DNA of 6,842 nt, taken from Verrucomicrobiia bacterium (lineage in GTDB: Bacteria > Verrucomicrobiota > Verrucomicrobiia > Verrucomicrobiales > Akkermansiaceae). A model generated the notes under the pieces. The model saw nothing but the letters and a program-made list of their open reading frames with translations. It ran no database searches and was not told the DNA's origin. The stretch lies in assembly GCA_947460915.1 (NCBI GenBank), contig CANHKJ010000170.1, positions 1-6,842 on the forward strand. The letters are read 5' to 3'. The translations under genes were made by a program, and so were the position numbers. Of the stretch, positions 1-5,575 are shown one piece after another. Every line of letters begins with the position of its first letter. Within the stretch, counting starts at the first letter, position 1.

Positions 1-1
1 T

Positions 2-340
2 GGCGAAGTTCGCTTTTTGTTAGATGGTGAAAATGCTCAGGGAGTTTTGCGCGTGGATGGAGTAGATGTGATCGTGAGCGAGAAGCGTCGTCCGTATCAC
101 TTGCGTGCGGATTTTCTCAAGCTCGGCTTGGACCCTGAGTGTGTGGATGTGACGATCGTCAAAATCGGTTACTTGGAGCCCGAACTCAAGGCGATGGCGC
201 GTCGCCACATGTTGGTGCTTTCGGCGGGAGGAGTGCGAGCGGATTTTTGGGAGCAGAAGTATGAAAAACGCAGACGTCCGCTTTTTCCGTTTGAGCGTGA
301 TTTTTCGTGGGAGCCTGAGGCGAAGCTGATTCTGGGGTAG
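2..340 (+). CDS. M81 family metallopeptidase (MlrC-type), C-terminal fragment; 5' end outside window
   Basis: Only the last 112 residues are visible; the reading frame is open to the left edge, so the gene is cut by the window and not truncated in the genome as far as can be seen. The fragment matches the C-terminal domain of M81 (microcystinase C-like) metallopeptidases: a V-D-G-V-D-V-I-V strand followed by RRPYH, a LGLDP turn leading to a VTIVK strand, and near the end a YEKRRRPLFPFERDF segment, which corresponds to the conserved R-R-P-(I/L)-(W/F)-P tail of the family. The zinc-ligand N-terminal domain is not in view, so activity cannot be judged. Characterised relatives include MlrC, which hydrolyses linear microcystin; most family members have unknown substrates, so no substrate is proposed. 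The next gene is 389 bases away behind a repeat-rich spacer, so it is probably not in the same operon. Confidence 0.8.
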   Translation, partial: GEVRFLLDGENAQGVLRVDGVDVIVSEKRRPYHLRADFLKLGLDPECVDVTIVKIGYLEPELKAMARRHMLVLSAGGVRADFWEQKYEKRRRPLFPFERDFSWEPEAKLILG

Positions 341-384
341 TGGGCTTCATGGCGGTGATGAAAACTTAACCAGAAATTAGAAAC

Positions 385-438
385 GACGAATTTCACGGAT
401 GGAGCGGATTTGGGAATTATGAAAATTCTGAAATTCTG
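385..438. repeat. Degenerate ACGNAT repeats followed by a tandem 8-mer
   Basis: Units ACGAAT at 385-390, ACGGAT at 395-400 and GCGGAT at 404-409 recur every 9-10 bases. They are followed by AAATTCTG twice in perfect tandem (423-430 and 431-438), and GAATT at 414-418 can pair with AATTC at 424-428. The ACGGAT phrase is the same as in the cluster at 568-601, 160 bases on. It is of the type seen repeatedly between genes in many unrelated bacteria; function is unknown. Confidence 0.65.
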
Positions 439-495
439 TTAAGATTTGCCACCACTACGTTTGTCGTCCTTGATTCATCATCTCCCATGAAAAAC

Positions 496-531
496 CTTTG
501 CGATTTTCTCTGCGAACTTCGCACCTTTGCG
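496..531. repeat. Degenerate CTTTGCG repeats
   Basis: Four variants of one 7-mer occur in 36 bases: CTTTGCG at 496-502, CTCTGCG at 508-514, CTTCGCA at 517-523 and CTTTGCG at 525-531, spaced 12, 9 and 8 bases. This pyrimidine-TGCG pattern belongs to the same broad class of imperfect intergenic repeats as the ACGGAT clusters on both sides of it. Confidence 0.65.
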
Positions 532-567
532 TTTCGTTCTTTTAAGAGCAAAGAGCTTTTTTCAACG

Positions 568-608
568 ACGGATTTAAACGGATTTAACGGATGGAACGGA
601 TTTTTTTT
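568..608. repeat. Four ACGGAT units ending in a T8 tract
   Basis: ACGGAT occurs perfectly at 568-573, 578-583, 587-592 and 596-601, with steps of 10, 9 and 9 bases, joined by AT-rich linkers. The last unit runs into eight T (601-608). Read on the other strand it is a series of ATCCGT words. The step size is near one helical turn, which would place all units on one face of the DNA; whether any protein reads them is unknown. Confidence 0.75.
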
Positions 609-729
609 CAAGGGCAGAAAAGGTTCACGCAGTGATTTTCCGAATAACCAATAAGCCTACTGCCTTTTTCGTTGATTTTATGGGGTAAATCTGTAAGGTT
701 TGATGCGTTAACAACGTTACACTCGACTG

Positions 730-2112
730 ATGAAACCGATTCCACGCCGTGCATTTTTGAAGGGAACAGGAGCGACTTTGGCATTGCCTTGGTTGGAGGC
801 GATGATGCCTGCTCATGCGGCGACTCCTGCGGCTGAGATCCCGCAGCGGATTGCGATGCTTTACATGCCGAATGGCGTGCGTCCGGATCGTTGGACGCCG
901 GAGGGTGATGGTTCGCGGTTTAAGCTTTCGCCGATTTTGAAATCGCTCGAAGCATATCGTGAGGAAATATTGATTTGCACAGGCTTGCAGAACAAGGCGT
1001 CGTTTACGGGAGATGGGCACTACGTGAAAACGGGTGGTTGGTTGACTGGGACGACGATTACCAAAACGACGGGATCGGACATCAATGCAGGCGGTATTTC
1101 CATGGACCAGATTGCGGCAGCGCAATTGGGGAAATTTACCAAATTGCCTTCGTTGGAATTGGGCACGGAGACGACCGCTACGGGCGTGGATACCAATGTC
1201 AACTACACTCGTTTGTATGCCTCGCACATTGCCTGGAAAACTCCGACGGTGCCATTGCCTTGTGAAATCAATCCTCGCGTTGCCTTTGACCGCTTGTTCC
1301 GCAAGCCCAGTGCCAATGGTCAAAAGACGCAGGCGGATGAAAAATCGGTGCTCGATTTGGTAAGCGAGGATGCGAAAAAACTTCAGTCGAAACTAGGCGC
1401 TGCGGATCGTCAAAAGCTCGAGCAGTATCTGGAATCGATCCGTGAGGTGGAGCGTCGCATTGAGCAAGAAGCGAACAGCCTAGGTGCTGGCGAAAATCTT
1501 GCGCCCGAGGTCTTGAAGGAAATGGACGCTCTCGACAAACGCATTTCGAAGCTGATGGGCAAGGCCTCACGCGAAGAGGAGCTGAACTCGATGCCGCGCT
1601 TTGATTTCAGCGAGCACTCGCGCTTGATGCTCGACATCATGGTGCTCGCGTTTTGGTCCGATAGCACACGGGTTTCGACTTTCATGTTTGGCAATGACGT
1701 GACGAACCGTAACTTTTCGTTCATCGAAGGCGTCAATGGCGGGCATCACTCGATCTCTCACCACCAAAACAACGGCGGTCAGCTGGATCAATATGAAGCG
1801 ATCAATCGTTGGCACGTGGAGCAATATGCTTACATGTTGGGACGGATGAAAAACATCAAGGAAGGTGACGGCACCTTGCTCGATCACTCGATGGTTGCCT
1901 TCGGCAGCCCGATCCGCGATGGCAATGCGCATGCGCCGCAAAACGTGCCGATTGTCGTGGCAGGAAAAGCTGGCGGCAACTTGCGCACGGGACGTCACAT
2001 GGTCTTTGATGATGGCACTCCGCTGTGTTCATTGTGGATGACGATGCTTGATGCTGCTGGCGTTAAGGCTTCGAGCTTGGGGGATGCGAATACGGGCTTG
2101 CGCGGCGCTTGA
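730..2112 (+). CDS. DUF1552 domain protein, Tat-exported
   Basis: A 460-residue protein, usual length for the family. Residues 5-11 (PRRAFLK) form a twin-arginine motif, followed by a short hydrophobic stretch and an A-H-A-A cleavage-like site near residue 30, so export by the Tat system is predicted; this signal also supports the chosen start. The family signature HxxSHH is present as HHSISHH, residues 339-345, and the C-terminal part has the expected NVPIVVAGKAGG (405-416), GRHM (421-424) and PLCSLWMTMLDAAGV (431-445) segments. Residues 205-285 are helical and highly charged. Biochemical function of DUF1552 is unknown. In Planctomycetes and Verrucomicrobia such proteins usually sit beside DUF1592/DUF1588-type haem-domain proteins; none is here. 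Instead a DUF58 gene starts 7 bases after the stop, pointing to co-transcription. There is no Shine-Dalgarno sequence before the ATG. Family assignment is firm; role is open. Confidence 0.93.
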   Translation: MKPIPRRAFLKGTGATLALPWLEAMMPAHAATPAAEIPQRIAMLYMPNGVRPDRWTPEGDGSRFKLSPILKSLEAYREEILICTGLQNKASFTGDGHYVKTGGWLTGTTITKTTGSDINAGGISMDQIAAAQLGKFTKLPSLELGTETTATGVDTNVNYTRLYASHIAWKTPTVPLPCEINPRVAFDRLFRKPSANGQKTQADEKSVLDLVSEDAKKLQSKLGAADRQKLEQYLESIREVERRIEQEANSLGAGENLAPEVLKEMDALDKRISKLMGKASREEELNSMPRFDFSEHSRLMLDIMVLAFWSDSTRVSTFMFGNDVTNRNFSFIEGVNGGHHSISHHQNNGGQLDQYEAINRWHVEQYAYMLGRMKNIKEGDGTLLDHSMVAFGSPIRDGNAHAPQNVPIVVAGKAGGNLRTGRHMVFDDGTPLCSLWMTMLDAAGVKASSLGDANTGLRGA

Positions 2113-2119
2113 TCGGACC

Positions 2120-3454
2120 ATGCTCTATCAGTTTTATCGTTCGTATCGGCTCAGCACTGCGGTGAAATTTTTCATCTTCCGGCGGATTTTGCCTGCTGGC
2201 TGGATGGCGTTGATTGCCGCAGTGATCGTTTCGACGATGCTGATGGGCTCGCCGATTTCGCCGCTTTATCAAGCATTCGCCTTGGTGGTGTGTCTCACGA
2301 GTGTGGCATTGCTATGGGCGTTTGCTCGTCGGGCAAGATTGTCCGCAACGCGCGAGGTGCCCGCATTTGGCTCGGTGGATCAACCCTTTCGCTATCAAGT
2401 CATGGTCGAAGGAAGTGAGACGCGCGATTGCCGCTTTCAAGAAACCCTGCCAGATCCGCGACCTTCGTGGGAAAACTTTGCGCTATCGCGTGAGCCTGGT
2501 GAAGCGCAACGCAATGGCTTTGATCGATTCTCGGCCTTCAATCGTTGGCAGTGGTTGTTAGACAAACGACAACTTTTTCAAGGCGGGGAGAGCCTCGGCT
2601 TGGTCAGCACCAAGGCGGAAGGAAAAACGCGGGTCAGCATGGAGATTACCCCGAAAAAGCGCGGGATGATCGAGCTGAATGATCTGCGTGTTCTCTTGCC
2701 TGATCCCTTTCATTTTTTTCAGCGAGCTCGCAAGGTGTCAGCTCCTTCAGCACACATCGCAATCCTGCCGCGCCGCTATCGTTTGCCAGCGTTGCGATTG
2801 CCCGGCGAAGCGCAGTTCCAAGCAGGTGACGATGCCACATCAAGGCAGCACGGAAGCTCGGGCGAATTCACATCGCTGCGTGAGTATCGACTCGGAGATC
2901 CCCCGCGCTTGATTCATTGGAAATCGTGGGCCAAAACGGGCAGACCGATCATCAAGGAAGTGGAGGATGTGTTTTTTCCTCGCTACGCATTGGTGCTCGA
3001 TACCTTTGCGCAGGAATCAAGTGAGTTAGCCTTCGAAGAAGCGGTATCGGTGGCGGCATCGTTTGTCTCGGAAATCGATACGGAGCAATCGATGCTCGAC
3101 CTGATGTTTCTCGGTGACAGCGATCATGTGATCACGGCGGGCAAAGGCATGGCGGACTCGGTGAAATTGCTCGAAGCCCTCGCGGCGGTCGATTTCTCGG
3201 AGAGTGAAAATTTCGAGCAACTCACGCGCTTGATTTTGCGGCATCGCGCCGACCTCAGCGCCTGCATTTGCGTGTTTACGGGCTGGAGCCAAAGTCGCTT
3301 GGATTTCCTGCGAGGCTTGCAAAGCCAAGGCCTAGCCTGCGTAGCGGTTGCTGTCTTGCAAGGAACGGAAACAGAATTGCCACCAGGAGATGTGGCGCGC
3401 ATTCATGCCACTCAGTTGCAAGAAGACTTGCTGAAAATGAGCGTGGGGCGGTGA
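2120..3454 (+). CDS. DUF58 domain-containing membrane protein
   Basis: A 444-residue protein beginning at the ATG 7 bases after the DUF1552 stop. An in-frame ATG at 2048 would add 24 residues and overlap DUF1552 by 65 bases; the shorter form starts with the basic, aromatic MLYQFYRSYR segment that commonly precedes the membrane part of DUF58 proteins, so it is preferred. Two transmembrane helices lie at about 28-43 and 49-68, followed by a beta-rich region (80-200). The DUF58 core is at 245-280, with GEFTSLREYRLGDPPRLIHW and then the KSWAKTGRPIIKE part. After it comes a von Willebrand A-like fold starting at LVLD (291-294), but the metal-site DxSxS is not intact: it reads D-T-F-A-Q. DUF58 proteins typically accompany MoxR AAA+ ATPases and are thought to work in envelope or protein-complex maturation; no MoxR gene is in the window. 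The family call is strong, the function inferred only. Confidence 0.92.
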   Translation: MLYQFYRSYRLSTAVKFFIFRRILPAGWMALIAAVIVSTMLMGSPISPLYQAFALVVCLTSVALLWAFARRARLSATREVPAFGSVDQPFRYQVMVEGSETRDCRFQETLPDPRPSWENFALSREPGEAQRNGFDRFSAFNRWQWLLDKRQLFQGGESLGLVSTKAEGKTRVSMEITPKKRGMIELNDLRVLLPDPFHFFQRARKVSAPSAHIAILPRRYRLPALRLPGEAQFQAGDDATSRQHGSSGEFTSLREYRLGDPPRLIHWKSWAKTGRPIIKEVEDVFFPRYALVLDTFAQESSELAFEEAVSVAASFVSEIDTEQSMLDLMFLGDSDHVITAGKGMADSVKLLEALAAVDFSESENFEQLTRLILRHRADLSACICVFTGWSQSRLDFLRGLQSQGLACVAVAVLQGTETELPPGDVARIHATQLQEDLLKMSVGR

Positions 3455-3468
3455 GGATGCCATTCACG

Positions 3469-3500
3469 AGCTTTAGTGCTCAGATCGCAGCATCAGAGCT
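3469..3500 (+). terminator. Imperfect 12-bp hairpin just after the DUF58 gene
   Basis: Bases 3469-3480 pair with 3489-3500 around an 8-base loop: 9 Watson-Crick pairs, 2 G-U pairs and one A-C mismatch. It lies 14 bases after the DUF58 stop, where the 3' end of the DUF1552-DUF58 transcript would be expected. There is no T tract after it (GAAATAAAAC follows), so it is not a classical intrinsic terminator; it may protect the mRNA end or mark a Rho-dependent stop. Confidence 0.4.
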
Positions 3501-3530
3501 GAAATAAAACTTCTGTCGCAACAAAACCTC

Positions 3531-3558
3531 TTGTCATCAGCATTTCTGTTGCTAGCAT
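3531..3558 (+). promoter_or_regulatory. Possible sigma-70-like promoter of the EF-hand gene
   Basis: TTGTCA (3531-3536, 5 of 6 to TTGACA) and TAGCAT (3553-3558, 4 of 6 to TATAAT) are 16 bases apart. Transcription would start near 3565, leaving a leader of only about ten bases before the ATG at 3576, in keeping with the missing Shine-Dalgarno sequence. An imperfect direct repeat, TTCTGTCGCAA (3511-3521) and TTCTGTTGCTA (3544-3554), flanks the -35 element and touches the -10. Confidence 0.3.
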
Positions 3559-3575
3559 GGCTACATATTGATTGT

Positions 3576-3920
3576 ATGAAATACGTAACCTACCTTTTCT
3601 CCATCATTTTCGTAATTACCACTCTGCAAGTAGAGGCAAAGAATCCGCGCAATAATAAGCAAAAACAACAACAGCAAAAAGCTCTTGCAGCAGAGAAGAA
3701 AAAAGAGGCCGCTGAGCGTGCGAAAAAAGACAAAATCAATCTATCCATCGACGAAGTCATGAAAAACTGTGACAAAAACAACGATAGGTCTCTCACACTT
3801 GAGGAATTTACCCATGGCTCAGGGGATCGCAAAAGTGCACAAGAAAAGTTTTCCAAATGGAACAAAAATCATGACCGCTACCTTTCACGCACAGAGGTCC
3901 AATCCATGCTGGGTTTCTAA
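3576..3920 (+). CDS. Small secreted EF-hand calcium-binding protein
   Basis: A 114-residue protein. The ATG at 3576 is chosen because it gives a clean Sec signal peptide: M-K, a hydrophobic core at 4-17, and V-E-A at 19-21 before K22. A TTG at 3531 would add 15 residues ahead of it and hide the signal. Residues 22-53 are a low-complexity, very basic segment rich in K, Q, A and E (KQKQQQQK at 28-35), probably an extended or helical linker. Two EF-hand loops follow: 66-77 (DKNNDRSLTLEE, all ligand positions in place including the position-12 Glu) and 96-107 (NKNHDRYLSRTE, Asn instead of Asp at position 1). This is one pair, so one EF-lobe. Calcium binding is inferred from the motif; the partner or target is unknown. 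It stands alone, 121 bases after DUF58 and 160 bases before the next gene, in AT-rich sequence (20 G+C of 60 at 3721-3780). Confidence 0.85.
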   Translation: MKYVTYLFSIIFVITTLQVEAKNPRNNKQKQQQQKALAAEKKKEAAERAKKDKINLSIDEVMKNCDKNNDRSLTLEEFTHGSGDRKSAQEKFSKWNKNHDRYLSRTEVQSMLGF

Positions 3921-4080
3921 TGCATCGTTAACCCGATGATCAAAGTACTACTTATATTTACCTCATTTATTATCTGAGATAAATACTCGCTTCTAAGTGC
4001 TCCATTTGTTATCCTATAAACAGCCGAAAGCGAAGCGCTCTTCTCTTCAACAACGCGCCTTCCTGGGCGAACTCTAAGCC

Positions 4081-5406
4081 ATGAAATATCCAGAACACCT
4101 TACCTCTGCCGCACTTGATCTTGAAATCGACTTTGGACCTAAAGGTGGTATCCAACGTTTTAAGACTGTCGGCGACTTCCAGTCATGGCAGAACGAGGAA
4201 CAACAGTTTTGGAGTTGGATCATTCAGCCGCCTGCTACTAATCACCATGGGCCTTTGGGCAACTCGATGACGCAGTTTATGCAGTATTTCGAAATGTGCA
4301 GAGGCCAAATGGAACAGGCAAGTCAGCGCTGGAATCAAATCCGATCCAAAATAACCCAATACGAGTTGGTGTTGGAAGACGACAGCCAAAGTGCAGATCA
4401 GCTAACGTCCTCACGCCAGCAAATCGAACAATATAGTGCAGAACTAAAATCACTGATCGATCATCTTAAATCCCAACTGGAATCATTCATCCGAAACGAG
4501 ATCATTAATAGCCGCAATCATCTCACTCGGATGGAGCCAAATGCTCAGTTCGTAAAAGAGTTGGCAGAGATGAATGCGGAAGAAGCCATTTACGCATTGG
4601 ATCAAATTATCTTAGAGGAAAAATTGAGTGGAGAAAGGAGGAGGGTAGAGCACACTGGGCGATTGTTGGCATCTCTACACTTGAGAAATATCGTTAGAAA
4701 GCCTACTGCTGACAAAAAAGCCTTCGAAAAGACGATAGCGACATGGTCCAAAGAACTTGCCGATTTCAAGTCACGTTATGAGTCTCATGAGCAAGAGTTT
4801 GCAGAGATTACTGGACGACATGGAGTCGCAGCTGAAACATGGCAGCAAAGGGCAAATACGCTGGCTGATGAATTTTCTGAAATGCGACTTCAAAGCGTGC
4901 AGGATCTGAAGAATCTTACAGACACCTATGAAACCCACATGCAGCTGCATGGTCCATTGACTTATTGGCGAGGCAAGCGTAAGGAGCATTTGCGTCAAAT
5001 AAAGTCTTTGAGACTTTGGGCAATTATTACAGGAGTTCTTGGCTGTGCTGCACTATTTGTTGCTGCTTGGCTCGTATTGCCAGAGAACCACCCTGCCGCG
5101 ACAATTCCTTGGCGTCAAATCGGCTTTTTCCTACTCACTTCCACCTTCGTTCTGTGGCTCGTCAAACTCTTAGTTAAACTCTTGTTGAGTCACATCCATT
5201 TATACGCAGATGCCAAAGAACGGGAAGTAATGATTTCGACCTTCATGGCATTGATTCGCCGCCCTGAGAGCGCCCAGAATCTAAAACGAGAGGATATTGC
5301 CATTGTTCTGGCTCCAATCTTCAAACCCTCCACAACTGGCGTGATCAAAGACGACGGTGGCCCCACTTCGCTCGGAGACTTCATCGGCAAGCTATCTGGA
5401 AAATGA
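4081..5406 (+). CDS. Coiled-coil membrane protein with two transmembrane helices, DUF6161-like
   Basis: A 441-residue protein of unknown function. Residues 1-60 look globular (several W and F at 33-47). Residues about 65-150 and 205-310 are long, charged, heptad-like helices with few prolines, predicted coiled coil. Two transmembrane helices follow at about 311-333 and 347-369, separated by a short P-rich turn (ENHPAATIPWRQ), so both ends should face the cytoplasm. The tail after the second helix contains HIHLYADAKEREVMISTFMAL (371-391 region) and then EDIAIVLAPIFKPSTTGVIK (404-423), ending in GDFIGKLSGK. This tail, with its D-A-x-E-R and I-F-x-P-x-x-x-G pattern, resembles what I remember of DUF6161; that family match is from memory and moderate. 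No catalytic motif, P-loop or nuclease signature is visible. The gene is AT-richer than its neighbours (25 G+C of 60 at 4741-4800), has no Shine-Dalgarno sequence, and converges on citrate synthase. A membrane-anchored sensor or scaffold is a reasonable guess only. Confidence 0.88.
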   Translation: MKYPEHLTSAALDLEIDFGPKGGIQRFKTVGDFQSWQNEEQQFWSWIIQPPATNHHGPLGNSMTQFMQYFEMCRGQMEQASQRWNQIRSKITQYELVLEDDSQSADQLTSSRQQIEQYSAELKSLIDHLKSQLESFIRNEIINSRNHLTRMEPNAQFVKELAEMNAEEAIYALDQIILEEKLSGERRRVEHTGRLLASLHLRNIVRKPTADKKAFEKTIATWSKELADFKSRYESHEQEFAEITGRHGVAAETWQQRANTLADEFSEMRLQSVQDLKNLTDTYETHMQLHGPLTYWRGKRKEHLRQIKSLRLWAIITGVLGCAALFVAAWLVLPENHPAATIPWRQIGFFLLTSTFVLWLVKLLVKLLLSHIHLYADAKEREVMISTFMALIRRPESAQNLKREDIAIVLAPIFKPSTTGVIKDDGGPTSLGDFIGKLSGK

Positions 5407-5520
5407 GTTACATATTCAGACTGCATAATCGAAACAGAGCTAACTGAACTTTCGTAGTATCTGAATCTATACCTATTGATTTACATGAGGTAACGAATCT
5501 CATCAAGAACCTCAATCAAA

Positions 5521-5566
5521 GGCTAGCTTAGCCAAGCTCAGAGCATTGACAGTCGGTCGCACTGCC
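5521..5566 (-). terminator. Candidate 3' hairpins of citrate synthase
   Basis: Two small inverted repeats lie just beyond the citrate synthase stop. The first, 5548-5553 with 5561-5566, has 6 pairs (one G-U) and a 7-base loop and begins 10 bases after the stop. The second, GGCTA at 5521-5525 with TAGCC at 5529-5533, competes with AGCTT at 5525-5529 pairing with AAGCT at 5534-5538. On the minus strand the second is followed only by TTTGATTG, a poor T tract, so termination here is a weak proposal. Confidence 0.27.
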
Positions 5567-5575
5567 AAAATGCAA

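Larger units (their letters stand above)
341..729. other. Repeat-rich non-coding spacer between the M81 and DUF1552 genes
   Basis: No credible gene lies in these 389 bases. Open frames on either strand here translate to low-information peptides that are readings of the repeats. The spacer holds three kinds of short degenerate repeat, listed separately, in the order ACGNAT cluster with a tandem 8-mer, CTTTGCG cluster, second ACGGAT cluster ending in a run of eight T. A weak hairpin (544-549 pairing with 555-560, one G-U pair) sits between the last two clusters and runs into six T; it could act as a weak terminator but is not convincing. The promoter of the DUF1552 gene should lie in about 610-720, but I could not find a -35/-10 pair with acceptable spacing. 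Confidence 0.7.

Noticed and set aside
568..601. ACGGAT cluster as a CRISPR array
   Set aside because: Units are 6 bases with 3-4 base linkers; no long direct repeats, no spacers and no cas genes.
417..611. 64-residue open frame on the - strand in the repeat spacer
   Set aside because: It is a reading of the ACGGAT and CTTTGCG repeats; no domain, and no GxxExxY motif was found in it.
625..1323. 232-residue open frame on the - strand over the start of DUF1552
   Set aside because: The translation is Arg- and His-rich with no domain, and it lies antisense to a well-supported gene.
2048..2119. Earlier ATG for the DUF58 gene
   Set aside because: It would overlap DUF1552 by 65 bases and add a 24-residue Arg/Leu/Ala leader that does not resemble DUF58 N-termini; the ATG at 2120 fits better.
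3531..3575. Upstream TTG start for the EF-hand gene
   Set aside because: It would put 15 residues ahead of a good signal peptide and would overlap the likely promoter.
3923..3938. CATCG/CGATG hairpin after the EF-hand gene
   Set aside because: Only a 5-bp stem with no T tract; too weak to call a terminator.
4015..4020. TATAAA as a -10 box for the coiled-coil membrane gene
   Set aside because: No acceptable -35 hexamer at 16-18 bases upstream; AT-rich context makes the word unsurprising.
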